The notes beneath the pieces were generated by a model. It saw nothing but the letters and a program-made list of their open reading frames with translations. It was not told the DNA's origin and did not search any database. From contig JAVTVJ010000001.1 of the NCBI GenBank assembly GCA_034509425.1, positions 11,737,501 through 11,801,500 on the forward strand: 64,000 nucleotides of DNA. Reading direction: 5' to 3'. The stretch is from Eopsaltria australis (lineage: Eukaryota; Chordata; Aves; Passeriformes; Petroicidae). Shown piece by piece: positions 1-13,614 of this stretch (positions are counted from its first letter, which is position 1; each line of letters starts with the position of its first letter). The position numbers and the translations under genes are program-made.

Positions 1-437
1 CAGGAGCCATGTGACTCTGTTTTAGCTTACCAGCAATTTGGCATGAAGTACCAGTGAGTCCTGCAGGCCTGTAGAACTAGAGAAGTTGTTTACAACATTA
101 TCAATAAGTGATAATTTTTGCACTGTCACTCTCAGTGATACAGTAAGTTTCATAGTAGCCTGCCAGTAGCAACTGAAATTTGTGAGTTTGTGTACAGATG
201 GACTTGCAGAGTCACCACAAGCATTTTAGAGTGATCCAGTGGCAATACAGTCACTGCAGCTGTCACATTGCACAGCTGTCAGTGGTATTGCTGCCTGCAG
301 GATGATTTAAATATCTCCTAATGTTAATTTGAAACCTTTCATTTACTCAGGCTTTTTATGTGCATGTGGGAGTATATTAGGATAAATAATTGCTTTTTAA
401 AATGCAATTTCAACTGTTTTACCCTTTCTTTCCACAG

Positions 438-3400
438 TATGTTGTGGTGAGCAGTAAGAAGATACTGTTCTACAATGACGAAAAAGACAAGGACCAGTCT
501 AATCCATCTATGGTACTAGATATAGAGTAAGTAAAGTTATTGTTAATTTTGGATACAAATTGACCAAAGTGTGTTGTGTGTGAAATAGCAGATAGCAAAT
601 CCAGAAGCTTGAAATAAGAATTCTATAAATAATTTTTAATTTCCCATACTAGTTGGAAAATATCTGTCTATCTGTATTTCGTGTACCACTAACAGAACTT
701 TGACAGTACTTTTTAGTTGCCCTGTGATTGCTAAAAGTTAGAGGAAAAGAGAGAGGATGATTTCTGTTCTAGTCCAAAGCATTTTCAACTTTTTCAGCTG
801 TTTTCTGTTTAAAGTGATAAAATATCTTAATTGTGATTCCTTTACATTGATTGTACATGAGGAAAATTGTGTCAAATATCACTGAAGCCCATCTCTGGTA
901 CATGACTGTGATGTTTGAACAACTGATTGACATTATGGGATCTTATAGAGTAGTAATTGAAAAAAGGTTTTAGAATTCATGAATAGATGTATCAGGGACT
1001 AACAAATACAGTGGTCTGGAAGGAATCTCAAACTCAGGAAGTGCTTAAGCTGCCAATTGCTCATAACCAGGAAAAGAGTTATTTTCTCTTTGAACTGTTT
1101 CGTACTCTCTCTTCATAAATATCTGCTACAGCTACTGTTGAAAACAGGATGTTGGGAGAGATGGACTTAGAGTCTTGACCCAGTATAAGATGATGTTTGT
1201 TCCAATTTTAATAGCATTTTTGACAGCTGCCAGTACCCCAGATTTCTTTTTGTGATATTCTGGCATAGATTGTTTATCAACTCATAACATGATTTAGTAG
1301 AAAAACTACTGGATAGTATTCTGCTTAATACAGTTACTTCCATCCAGGTTTTCACTAAGTTTTTCTAGCAATAACGTTCTTAGTGTTTTGAGGAAGTATT
1401 TGAAAACCTTATAAGTAAATTTACCATGATGGATCCTGAATCTATTGTAAGATAACCCTCTTTCCATGCTGTGAAATATTTTGGTCTTACATGGGTAGAC
1501 AAAATATATATGGTTTATCCACTAGTTCCTAAAACCAGATTGCATCCTTGAAGTAGGTCATGTTGCTTGCTTAATTTCTAGGAAATTCAAAGCAGTTTGA
1601 TAATTGTTCTGAAACATACATAGCCTTTTAGCATTTTCTGATTCATGTTTCTTCTAATCTAGTAAGCTGTTTCATGTCCGGCCTGTAACTCAAGGAGATG
1701 TATATAGAGCTGAAACTGAAGAAATTCCTAAAATATTCCAGGTAAAAAGAAGTATATTCTCCTGTCTGCTTAACTCTTGAAAAAGTGATGGCTTCTTTGA
1801 AAAGGGTGTATAAGCACTTTGTGCTTCAACAATAACACAGCAGTGTTCTTTTTCAGATTCTCTATGCTAATGAGGGGGAATGCAGGAAGGATTTGGAGGT
1901 AGAACCAGTACAGCCAGCAGAGAAGACAAATTTTCTAAATCACAAAGGCCATGAATTTATTCCCACGTTATACCACTTTCCAGCCAACTGTGAGGCCTGT
2001 GCCAAACCTCTCTGGCATGTCTTTAAACCCCCTGCTGCCCTAGAATGTCGAAGATGCCATGTGAAGTGCCACAGAGACCACTTGGATAAAAAGGAGGAAT
2101 TAATTGCACCATGCAAAGGTATACTCTTTTTTTTTCTGTTCTGTATTCTCTGCATGGTTAAGCCACACCTGCTAAAGTATTGGAGGTGTATAAAAGCACT
2201 TCAGTTTAAATTTAAAACTAAAACTAAAGTTCCATGATTTTAGATGTGAAAATTGCTATTAAAACAATAGGCTGTTACATTGCTTATGAACTGGCAACTG
2301 TGGCAAACCCTGTAGGGAGGCCTTTGGTGGTGTAATTGATGGGGCTCTGCTGAGGGCCCTGAGAGCACAAGGTTCCCTAGAGGTTTGTGCCCCAGTACTG
2401 GGCAGCTCCTTGGTGCCCAGACTGTTCCCTCTGCACTTATACCTGAGCCATGCTAGGGACCGTTGCAGTGACTGCATCAGCAAGCTTTGCTGAGACCTTG
2501 CAGAGTGGTTTTTCAGCCGCCTCACAGACTGGAGTAGAACTTTCTTCTCTGTGCTGCTGTGAAATGGAGTATTCAGGGTATGTACTCTGGAACTTTTGGC
2601 CATAAGGCGCCCACACAGCTTTCCAGCTTATTAAAATTGTAGTTAGTGTAAGTTTCTAATTTCTCGAATATTCATGTTAGACTGAAGAATCTTAATGCAG
2701 AATGACAAATTGTGAAAAACATTATATTTATAATCTTCCCTGCTGTTTGTTGTCTTCCAAAAATACATAAACAAATCCAATATAGGAGTGTCTATAGGTG
2801 CCATTGTTCCTTCCAGTGGTACTGTATGGTTGGTGTGTCATAACTCAGATAAGGAGCTCTGATTTTCACTGAATCATCTTCCTTCTTTTCCTTGTAGTGA
2901 GTTACGACGTAACTTCAGCAAGAGATATGCTCTTGTTGGCATCCTGTCAAGATGAACAGAAGAAGTGGGTGACACATTTAGTAAAGAAGATCCCTAAGAC
3001 ACCACCATCTACTTTTGTTCGTGCTTCTCCTAGAACTTTGTCTACAAGGTCCTCAGCAAACCAGTCATTCCGAAAAGTTGTTAAAAATACTTCTGGAAAA
3101 ACTAGGTGAGAAATAAGCTACAAAAACTATAGAGCTTCTTGGCTAAAAAAAAATCTCAGTATTTAAATCCTATTTCATGTGAAATTGTGAAATAATCCCA
3201 TAGTTATGGCTGTTGAACTTCCGATCTAAAATCTTTGTTCAAATCCCAAAGGAAGGAGCAGTATTCTCCAATTTACTATGGTAAATTTATTGGTTCTTCA
3301 CATTTGGAAAGGTACCATGGAGGTGGTACCTGGCCTGCCAGTGCTTGGGAGGGAGTTGGTTGCATTTTTTCCTGTTAAAAGGCAAGGCTCAGTAGATATG

Positions 3401-6400
3401 TCAGTAATGGCATTTAGCAGCAGAGATGATCCACAGTCATCCCATCCATGGATTGAGTTGGAGCTTGTGTACACTAGAAGTCTTCTGCAAACGGGGCTGA
3501 ACTGAGAAACTTACAGATTCTGTCTGTTTTGGCCATTTCTTTTCTTGTGAGGCCACTTAAGTATTAATTCCATTCTTCCTCCTTGCTTACTCATTCCCAG
3601 TTGTCTTCTATCCCAGCAGTTGGTTTTGTAAACTATTTGTGACCCTATGCATTAACCAAGACATGATGTAAAATACTCTTTTTTAATGCTTAGGTTACTG
3701 TAATCTGATTTTAACCTTTGTTAGCTTCCTGATGCAGTAATAACTGATTGAATTGACAGTATGGAGTGGAAACAGGTGTCTCAGTAAGGAAAGAGTCTTC
3801 CTAGACTGGCAAGGCTACCAAACATTCCTGGCATGAAATGCAGTAAAAGCAAACTTTTGCATATAAGGAGACATGGGTTATGTCATGAAACATCCTCCTT
3901 AAAGGGAACAGAAGAGAAAGACTACAAAAGGCAAAAAGAGTGTTGATTTTCTTGTCCTCAAGACTTCCATCCTAAAACTTCAGTGATCATAGAATGGTTT
4001 GGGTTGGAAGGGACCTTAAAGATCATCTAGTTCCAACCCACTCTGCCAGGGTGGATCAGGTTGCTCAGGGCCCCGTCCAGCCTTGCCTTGAACACTCCCA
4101 AGGATCATAGTTTTGAGATAGCAATATATTCAGTGAAGGCCTTCAAGATAACCCCATCCAGGAAAATTACTTTAGGCCTCAAACACAAAGCTGTCAGTAT
4201 AAAAATCAGTGATGTTGTGGGCAGTTTGGTGTTAGAGATCATGCAACAGCATGAGGAGAACGACATAAAGAGAAAGCTGTGATCAGCAGTTAAGAAGGTG
4301 TAGCTGTGCCAGAGTCCTTGGGAGAGAAGCCATAGTCACAAACACTGAACAAAGTCTCATTTACCAGTTACAGTTCAAATGGTAGGAATGCAACAGAATC
4401 ATGGTGTAATTTTACATTTTTCAACACCAGCGCTTAATTGAGCTGAAGTTCTGAAATACAGAAACACTTTTAATTTGTGGTGAGATTTCCTGGGAAGTGG
4501 GCAGTTTTTCCTTACAGTCTTCACTGTAAAAATCTGTGGAAAACAAGGGTGAGTGCCGTGGAAAAGCACACAGTGATAAACCTGGGTTAAAAACACTATA
4601 AAATCAGGGATTGCTTACTAAACAGTAGCATTTTCAGCATTGTACCAAATAAAGACAAATTGGTAATGGTTACTTTCAGGGAAACATCAGCCATGTTTGT
4701 TATGTACTTACATGGTGTGTACTCACACAACAGAATCTTGTCAAACTATTTGTCTTGTCCTCCCTTCCAATCCTTGCCTTGATAAGGATAGTGCATACTT
4801 CTTTATTTCACATTTAGATGCTTAGAGTTGTAGACTTTCTCTTCCAAAAGAATTTGAATTGCATTCTGAGTGTGCTCTCCTTTCCATTTATCCTTGTGAG
4901 GCCCTCTGGTAGCTGTAATAACCAGCTTTCATCCATACTCCTATGGGAGAAAAATCCATTTTCTTAAATCAATTAATTGATTCTTTTTCACTCTCTTAAT
5001 ACAAGTGCTGGTTTGGGGTTGCCTTGAGCAAGGACTAGAGTGCAGCTAATCTGTTATAGAAGGAACAGATTGGCATATTTGAAAGTTTACAGTAACTCTT
5101 AAAGGAATGGGGACATCAGTTACCCAGACTATTGCTGTTATTAATCCTATTGACATTGTCCTTTTGAAAGTGTTACAGAGTCACAGAAATACACAAGTAG
5201 GGAATGCAACTTTTATAAAAAATGAGAAACACCATCATTAGAACTGTTTTTAAGATCCGAATGAGACAGTGAGTTTAATAGCTCACCAGCACCAGAAGGA
5301 GGACAGCTGCACATTCCTGAGCTTTATCTTGTGTCAGTTCATGCTTCACAGATTACCCGAGTGAACTGATCTAGTTTTCAGCAGAAAATTAATCCAGGAA
5401 TGTTTTGACTAAAGAAAAGCCAAAAAAACCCAAAGCATGACAACAGAAAGAATCCAACTCTAACCCCACACAAGAAAAGCTTGTGATTTTCTGTTGGGCT
5501 CAGAAGTTGCAATGGTTTGGGGGAGAGTCTCAAGAATGAAAGGAGGAAGGGTGACGGTGATGGTCTTGCATGAGTGAATGTCAGGTCAGATCAGCTGTTC
5601 CAAATACTGCACCCTTGTGTTTTCTCCATCTGCCCTGGTGTACAACCTCTGCTCACACCTTTCTCCATCAGCCAAGGAGATCTTCCAAGTTCTTGGGAAG
5701 AAATAAAACTCTTAGGTTTTCTGTCAATTTTACATGGTATCTTACCTCTTTGGCTTCTTGAATTTATCTGACAAACTGTGACATGGATCAAACAGTTAGT
5801 ATTTACATTACTCTTCTACACTGACCCCAAACTCATCAGTGAACTTGATGACCTAACTGATACCTTGCTTCTTGATGATGTCAAATACTGACAGAGCTTC
5901 TTAAAACATGCAGTTAATTATAGGAAATGCTGTTTTAATGCTGCGTATTGTAGTCACTGATGGAGGGGAAAGAGTCCTATTGAGCATATGCCATTTGGAG
6001 AGGCACAGCACTTGAGCAGCAGGAGTGCTGGGTGTATGTGTGCTCCCGCCTGTCATGCTGCCTGGAGATGTCTGCAGGGGGCAGGTGGGGGCTCCTGTAC
6101 CTCCCTGATGCTCGAGGAGCTCCTTGGGTGGCTTCATGACACCTCTGTCCCCATCAGACAGCTGCCACTGCATTGACTGGAGTGTAGTGGGGCCTGCAGA
6201 GCAATGCGAGCAAACAATGAAAAAGTTCAGAGTTCCACTGAGCAAAGAAGCATTAGAAAGAGGCCAGGTTGGAACTATTCATTCTGGCAGTTACACTGTA
6301 GACATTTTTGTGTCTTTACTGCTGTGATGGACTATGCCCAGCCTGTCCCCTGATACCACTACACATTCTGTCCTGTGTGTTTAAAAAGAAGAGAAAATGG

Positions 6401-7850
6401 ATTTATTTTAGGAAAATTCACTTCTAATATACCAATGTTTAAATTTAGCTTATTAAATAAATTCACAATGTATCTTATATACTGAACACTTAACTGGTAG
6501 CTCAGCACAGTAGCTGAGCCTGTTGAGCTGAGCTCATCTGACAGCCTGTTGCTATTTAAAGGGGAGGATTTTCCCTCTCCATCTTTTCCCTTCTCTTATG
6601 TTCTTGGATCCTAGGTAAGTGCTTGAAATGATCCATTTTCGACCCTTCCATGAAGGTCCACAGTTCAGTTCCCTGACTGTCAAAAAAATGTAGACTTACT
6701 GTGCCAAGCTAGTGAGTGGATCAGTGCACTAAGAAGTGCAGTGATTTTCAAAGCTGAGGACAGGTAAGTAGGAGGATGCTCTCCTGGGGTCAGGAAGGTG
6801 GTAAAGCAGAGGAGCAGCAGGCTCTTTTCCTCTCAGGAGGCAGTCAGTTGTTGGATCAGCCTCTATGAACTCAAGATGCTGCATCCTGCAGTTCTCCTCC
6901 CTCACATCTTTCCGTAGGTGTGGGAATAAGAGAAGCAGCAATGATTTTTATGGGATATACATGTCTAGCTTTTACTAAGTACCTGAAAATTGTTCTCTTG
7001 TCAGACAGTATAGCAGAACTTGCTCTCGGTGATGGAGTCCTACCATGTAAGCAGGCATTAACTGTTTTGTTGAATGGATACATACTTGAACACGTGCTTG
7101 AAGACATTTCAGTACATTTCATTCAGGGTCTGACCCACCTTTCTTTGCAGTTGGTAGGCAATGCCTCCTTGACTTCATGGAGAGGTGTCTCAGACCCATT
7201 GAAAGGAGCTTCACATATAGAAGTTCATCCTAAGTTCTATTCCTCATTTTAATAACTTATCACTAATGACTGTGAATCAGAACTTCATGATGAACTCGCT
7301 GGCATTTGCAGTACTGCTTCAAGATCAGAACCTACACTTCATAGCTTACAGTCTGCTCATTTATTCACGTTGTATTAGCACAGCTGAGGTATTTTGTTTT
7401 AATATAGTTGGACTTGAGCACTTGGTCAAGTTAATGCATGTTTAAAGAGGAAAACAAGCAACCAGCCAAAATTCCTGTGCATCAGGAGCTCTGCAACTGC
7501 ATGTGCGTGCTCTTAACCTAGACAACCTTTTCTTGTCCTGCAAGTGAAGGAGGGTCACCCTGCATTTGCCATGATTACACCCATGATTGTTGACTCTTAA
7601 TTGCTTACTTGTAAAGCTGCAGTAATATTACCATCTGTCTCTGTGTTTGCTTAATGTTGTTGGAAACTGGGAACAGTTTGTGAAAGATGATGTAGGTATG
7701 ATGTTAGTATTGTACCTTGTCAATTGAAAAGAAATTCTGTTAAAATAAAGTATTTTCTTCACTGAAGTTCTTGACAAACACACACTAATGTTACAAAGCT
7801 AATTTTTATATTTGTTATTAATTGTCTGTTTTCTTCTTTGTTCCAGCTAA
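438..7850 (+). CDS. ROCK1: Rho-associated coiled-coil kinase 1, C-terminal part (5 coding exons)
   Basis: This is the 3' end of the RhoA-activated Ser/Thr kinase that phosphorylates myosin light chain, myosin phosphatase and LIM kinases. Coding exons are 438-526, 1663-1741, 1857-2118, 2898-3105 and 7847-7850, all with GT/AG introns and continuous phase. They encode about 213 residues of a protein that is 1,354 residues in human; the kinase, coiled coil and Rho-binding parts lie to the left, outside the window. The first two exons and exon four form a PH domain. It is interrupted by the 1857-2118 exon, which carries an atypical C1 zinc finger (HEF, then CEAC, CRRC, HVKC and HRDH). This split PH-C1 region binds membrane lipid and autoinhibits the kinase. 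The last 3-kb intron-flanked exon encodes the end VRASPRTLSTRSSANQSF and onward to GKT. The final Ser is AG|C across a 4.7-kb intron, then TAA at 7848-7850. Relative to human I see a Cys-to-Ala change just before the last zinc-finger Cys (ELIAPC). The first 437 bases are intron. Confidence 0.96.
3985..4105 (-). mobile_element. CR1 LINE 3'-end fragment (intron of ROCK1)
   Basis: The sequence starts ATCATAGAATGGTTTGGGTT and continues with GGAAGGGACCTTAAAGATCA, the reverse complement of the conserved CR1 3' end. It runs into the CAGGTTGCTCAGGGCCCCGT segment and stops at about 120 bases. This severe 5' truncation is usual for CR1. It lies in the last ROCK1 intron, antisense to the gene. Confidence 0.9.
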
Positions 7851-9345
7851 CCACATGTACAGTGCTTAATGGAACCTCATGGGATGCAGTCAGAGAAACA
7901 GGGCTTTTTTTAACCACACAGAGCAGTGCAGACGGGCTGTTGTTCCTTTCAACATAACTATCACAGGCTTCAGGGTTAAGATTGCTATTACTGTCTCCTC
8001 CTTGCTTTGGCACAAAAGCACGCTGAGGGTGTTTAATTGCGGGTTTGCCTCAAGGTAGATTAGATTAATTATTACTATGTAATGCAAGTTAAAGCAAATA
8101 AAGCTTAGCTAGGTGTATAAAAAAGGTGCTGCCTTTTTGGATTTTTTTTAAAAAAGCCTGTCAGTCGTGATGAAATGCAGCCAACTTTCTTCGTACCAGT
8201 GAAAGAAAAGGACTATTAACCCTGTGAAGGGGATATTTATGTCAAGATGAGCATATGAAACGGAGTAGAAGAGGAAGGTTTCTCAGTGAGAAGGACTGCA
8301 ATTGCTTTCAAGACTCTTAAGTTGTGCTCTTGAAGACTGCAGAACTAGCTTAAAATGAAGCCTTATCACTTGAACTTCAGTGCCTTCACTGCAGAGTTCT
8401 TTACAGCCTTAATGCTAACCACCCACTATGGAATGGATCAAAGTGTTAAATATTTTGCATTATGCTTTACAAAATACTGATGCAGCAGGTTTGTAAAGGG
8501 GGGAAAACAAGTAATTGCCTTTAATCTATGCATTTTGCCAAGCCATACTGAATTATTTTATTGTTAGAGGCATTAGAAACTAACAGTAAAAAGAACCACC
8601 GAGTTTGGAAGCATATTTTGGGGTACATCATTTCTATTACTGTATAATGTATTGCCTTACAATTTTAAGTGATAACGTACATTAAGTTAACAAACATTTA
8701 AGAAATATATGCACTGTTTGAACTGTAAATTATTCTTAGAACACTTTACTTGGTTTTACATTGTTCTTTTAGTGCCTTAATTTGAGATAATTGTATTATT
8801 GCCATGTCGATAAATGTAGAAACCTAAAACTAAGCAAAAGAAACCTCTAAAAAACTATTGCATATCAGTAGTTTTTACTGAATTTTAATTGGTTGAAGTA
8901 TTCTAGATGCTAGATGCATTTTCTAAATTAAGTACAATCTTTGAGTGAGAATTCCTCTTACAAAGAAAGACTGATTCTTGTTCATAAGCCAAGAGATTTG
9001 TAGGCAATGCAGAAAAAAAAAAAAGACGCAAAAGCTCTGAATAATTCAGGAATTTCAGTAAATGCTGTCAGACTCTTGCTTTGTAGCAGGAATACATTCA
9101 TGGTATGGGCAGTATGGTTTTATTTTATTTTATTTCTTAACCAAATACCTCCTCAGTAATTTATAATGGCTTTGCAGTTGTGTATTAAATAAGAAGCACT
9201 GGAAAACTGATTCGTCCTTAGGACGATTTGCATGTTTCAAGTGGTATTGAAAGCCGCACTGATGGATATGTAATAATAAACATATCTGTTATTAATATGG
9301 TAATGACTCTGTGCTCATTTAATGAGAAATAAAGTAATTTATGGA
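7851..9345 (+). other. ROCK1: ROCK1 3' untranslated region
   Basis: This follows the TAA at 7848-7850 in the terminal exon. Several blocks resemble what I remember of the human ROCK1 3'UTR, for example the CAGGCTTCAGGGTTAAGATT stretch near 7965, the AAGTGGTATTGAAAGCCGCA block near 9238 and the ATTTAATGAGAAATAAA end. A canonical AATAAA at 9328-9333 marks the likely cleavage site within about 15-30 bases. The region is AU-rich, as expected for a regulated 3'UTR. The similarity is recalled, not computed. Confidence 0.85.
9328..9333 (+). terminator. ROCK1: ROCK1 poly(A) signal AATAAA
   Basis: Canonical hexamer at the end of the conserved 3'UTR block. Sequence similarity to the human 3'UTR fades soon afterwards, which fits a transcript end. 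Confidence 0.75.
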
Positions 9346-12300
9346 AAGACCCTTTTGAAAATGACTGGCATGATGTTTTCTCCTGACTGCAGCTTATACA
9401 TCTTTCTAAGCATTTGGACATTGCAGCGGTTTCCAAGTACAAGGTGCATTTGCAGCATGATGCCCAGGGCACTCTGAAATGTTTTTTTTCCCTGCTATTC
9501 CACATGAATAAGTAAATACCATATTAAATAATGTTTTCATTTCCTTCTTCTCATGGCCTGATAATTTATATTTATAATTCAACCACCACCCTGAGCTGGC
9601 CTTGTGATTGCTTCATCCTTCACGATGCAGGTTTTGGAGTTTCAGAAATTCCACTTATTTGTGGGAGGGGAACAGTGTTAAAAAGACAAGGTAGTTTTTG
9701 TTGGTGGGGGGTTTTGGGGTTGGTCTTGTTTGGGTTTTTTTTGGAACAGCCTGTACATCCCATGAAGCTAGCTGTCCATAAATCTCCCTGAGTAATCCAC
9801 CAAGGCCTGCAGAACAATAGAGCAGCGAGGCCAAATCACATGTGAATGATTGTATGTCCTGTGAAGGTCACAGAGCAGGAAAGTACAGATAAATAGAAGC
9901 CATTGATGTAACTTTAGGAAGTTCCTCTGTGTTGAGCTTGCTGTATCAGAAATGTCAGCAATATCAAAGCTGTGGCTGGAGCACACAAAAGACAACCTTC
10001 CAGATCACCAATCACATTGACTGTCAAGCAATATAAGGGATAATTATGACCTGCTTTAATCTCCTGTCACATACTGGGAAGGGAAAAATATAGTAAGATG
10101 ACTAAATGTATCTTAAATACATGTTATAATATGAAATTTGGAGTGGTTGGAAAGGCCTGTGGTCTCTCCAGGCTCAGATTAGGTTGTGGATTGCTTTTCT
10201 GCTTTCTTTTATGTGCCACTAGCTACCTCTGCAGGGTCAAAACCTTTTGCTTGAGTAATTTATTAATAAAAGGTAGTACCTTGTAATTTGATATTTCATT
10301 AATCTGAAAAACAGCATAAGCCCTGTTACGAATAGCTAATGACTAGTGGGAAGAGGGATTGTGGAAAAATGGTTTTGGCTCTACAGATTGGCACCTACTG
10401 TCATTTCCAGAGTTTTTCACTAATGCTGAAGTTGTGCAGTTGTTTTTTAATGCTGATTTTGCTTGGGAAAGCAACAGTAGACATAATGAAGTGTAAAATT
10501 ACATTGACTTGTATGTCTGAGATAAATTGCAACTAAAATGCTGTAATAACAAGGTCTAGACATGCAAATTACAGTTTGTGTGTTCTGGTACACTGATGTT
10601 GGCACTTGTTTACTGTAAGCAAGGTGCCTATCTGCAGGAATAGCTACACTTAGAATAAAAAAAGCAGCAAAAAGTTTCTACTATTAGGAAAAGTAATGCT
10701 TACTATCTCAACTGAAAGTCATCAAGAGATGTGAAATGTGTAAGCTGTGAAGAGCCAGCATAAATCACCCTGGCTGCCTTTACACTGGTGAAGCTGTAAT
10801 TTTACAAGTTGCTTGAGAAATCAAGAAGTCTAGATTCTTACATGGTCATTTTTTCTGTTGATTTGCCTCCACCTATTCACTTCTTACAACTGTATTAGGT
10901 TCACTGACATTGACAGAATGCACAAAGTCAGATTCTCTCTTCTAGCCACCCTGTTCCTGCTGAAGGCAACAGGAAAGAAAACGGGAAGAGTTACTAACTG
11001 TTGCAAAACAGCCTGGTCATAAAAGGATATGGCCTCCTCCACAGGTGGGATTTTTCTACAGTAGCCACTGAGGCTGTAGCCAGAAGCAAGTTGGGAATTG
11101 TGCAGCGAGAGGAGGGTGCAGCAGTGCTCAGCTTCCCTCTGAGCTGGTGAACTCCACTGGGATTTTTTCAGTGTACTAATTACAAACATAAAACAATGCA
11201 GACAGAGTTTTGTTCTTGTTCCTTCCCCAGATGTGCATTGTGACCCAGAATGCAAGACTTTTGAAAAGTCTGGGTCACTGCTGAAGTGGAAGAGGTAACA
11301 CAAAAATGGGGGTGTTGGTACTTTAAACATCTCCTGGATTGCTACGTTTTCTTTACTGAAGAGACACTGAAGATACACTGGAGCTGGGGGTGCCTCATCC
11401 CCGTAAGTGTTCAAGGCCAGGTTGGATGGGGCTCTGGGCAACCTGATCTAGTGAATGGCATCCCTGCCCATGGTCCCTTCCAACCCAAACCGTTCCATCA
11501 TAGACAGGCTCCCAAGAACATGTTCTCCACAGAAAATAAAATATACCTTAATAAATGCAGCTGCCAATATACTGAATGAGGGCAACTCATCTTGACCTTT
11601 AAAGAAACAAGAAATGTAAATGCAGCATTTTAATTCCTGAGTCTCTGATTATTTAAAGTGAATCTTTGTTCTATCTCAGGCATCACACAGGTGCCTAAAG
11701 CATGCCTTGCGAAGGTGTTTGGTTTCCTTCCCCACACCTGCTGCATCACAGCACCTGCTTGTACTGTCTGAGGGTTCACCAGCACTTGTGCTCCCCAGAA
11801 CCGGGCCACGGGAGATTTCACAGCATTAAAAGCCTTTTCTAAACAGATCTGGACTTGATCTGAGCCATCTTCCAGCACTCCTAAATCCTGCCAGGCCTGT
11901 TGGCCTATGTGCACAACAGTGCTGATGACACAGACCCCGCTGGCCTGTATCCAACCAGCTCAGGATGGGAAGGAGCCCCGCTCAGATGGCCCTGTCAGGC
12001 CACAGACACACAGCCAGGGCAAGCACTTCCAGTGTCCCCATGCCTCTGCCCAAGGCTCCCCCAGGGCCTGTCCTTAATAAGAAAAAAGCTGCATTTAGTA
12101 ATGTTCAACCAGTCTTTTAAATTTTTAATGTCGTCAAGATAATCTTAGTTCATATTTATACATCAGGCTGCACTCTTTGTCTCCACACTCCTTATGTCAC
12201 TTTGTGTAAGATTCAGGAAAACCAGCATCTATTGATCCCCTCCTTCAGGAAAAAGGCACACGGCTGCTGCTGCAGGAAGAGGCCTACAGAGTCTCAGAGG

Positions 12301-13613
12301 AAAAAGGAGGGAGGTAGTGGTTCTTCACCTTGCAGAGGTCAGAATGATTTTTCCTGCAGAAACAAATTCTTCTCTTTCAGCACAGCACCCTCTAGTGCGT
12401 TTCCCAAATCCTGGAAATGTATGGCCTGTGACTGCCTGAGCCCTGATCAGCTAAGGGTTTCTCTAAAGGGAAGGATTCAGTGCAGCTTCAGACCATAGAG
12501 CATTCCACTTCCATTCAGCTGGCACGAGTAAACGTGACTCTGTGTAGGTCACTATTGGTATTAAGAGCAAAACATTTGACTGGAGATACCTCACACTTAA
12601 ATTCACAGGCAGGCATATGGGATCTGCTCTCACTACTACATGGTCTGCAGGATCTCACCCTAGAACTGCATCAAAGCTTTTCTAGAAAGCTCCTTTCAGC
12701 AAGTCTAAGTAACAAGATTCAACTTCTGCCGGTCAATTTTAACACTTAAATCACTTTAATAATTGTGAACTCCATCTTAATTCAAGATCCAGCATAATCC
12801 AGCACAATTTCAGCGTAACACCCATTGGAGCTCCTCTGTGAAATGTAATCCTTGCTCCCCTAAACCTCCTTGTCACATCTAGGAGCCTACGCTGGACAAT
12901 AAAATGAACTTTTGCTCTTCTGCTCCATGACAAACTGAAAAGACAGAAATTCTAAGCCTTTCACCTTCAGGCTTACATTCAAACCCTGGATTATTTTTAT
13001 GGCCATTTTATATTTCATTCTTCAACTGTTTGGAACTGAAAATCACATTTGGGTAGCAGCAAGGAAAAGATCCTTCTTGTTTAGGATATCACCCCTATGG
13101 CAAAAGCATGGCCAAGAGTGCACATGCCAACAACCAGATGGCAGTATCAGCTGTGGGTTTGCAGAGGTGGGAGCTAGGAGGGGCCTGAGGAAGGGATGTT
13201 TCTCTCTTACCTCATTCTCTCCCTTGTATGTTAAAGCATTGCTTTGGTTTTTTTTTAACCACACCCTAATACTAAGAGTTTTTGTAGAAGCAGTTGAGAT
13301 TCAGGTCTCCACATCTACTGGTTTTAATGTTTACAACTTGGGGTTTATCATGTTGAAGGCTCCTGGCTGTTCCCATCACACACATCCATCAGTGCTCCTT
13401 ATCTATCACCGAGCCTAAAAATCATTGCTGGTTGATTACATATCCCCTCTTATCCCCATGAAGTTCTCCTGTTGATAATTTTAGATCCTACTTCCCCCTT
13501 TTCCTAAAAACCAAACCTATTTCATCCACAAGAGCCTTTTTATTTTTTCTGCCCCCCTTCCCCTGTCTTGTACAATCACAGCTTTCGTGCAGATCCCTGG
13601 AGGTGCAAAAGCC
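9346..13613. other. Intergenic region ROCK1-USP14
   Basis: Lies between the ROCK1 poly(A) site and the repeat cluster upstream of USP14. Open frames here are short, have no recognisable protein similarity and lack splice context. The only element I recognise is a CR1 fragment near 11.4 kb. The rest appears to be unique AT-rich DNA becoming more GC-rich towards the USP14 CpG island. Confidence 0.7.
11391..11505 (+). mobile_element. CR1 LINE 3'-end fragment
   Basis: Contains AAGTGTTCAAGGCCAGGTTG followed by GGATGGGGCTCTGGGCAACC, and ends CCAACCCAAACCGTTCCATC near 11.5 kb, the sense CR1 3' terminus. It is about 115 bases, 5' truncated and intergenic. Confidence 0.88.
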
Positions 13614-13614
13614 C

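Noticed and set aside
2259..2603. 114-codon minus-strand open frame in a ROCK1 intron
   Set aside because: No recognisable protein, antisense to ROCK1, no splice or promoter context. Consistent with chance.
10884..11441. 185-codon minus-strand open frame
   Set aside because: Its start overlaps a CR1 fragment (reading MPRAPSNLALNT from LINE sequence) and the rest has no similarity.
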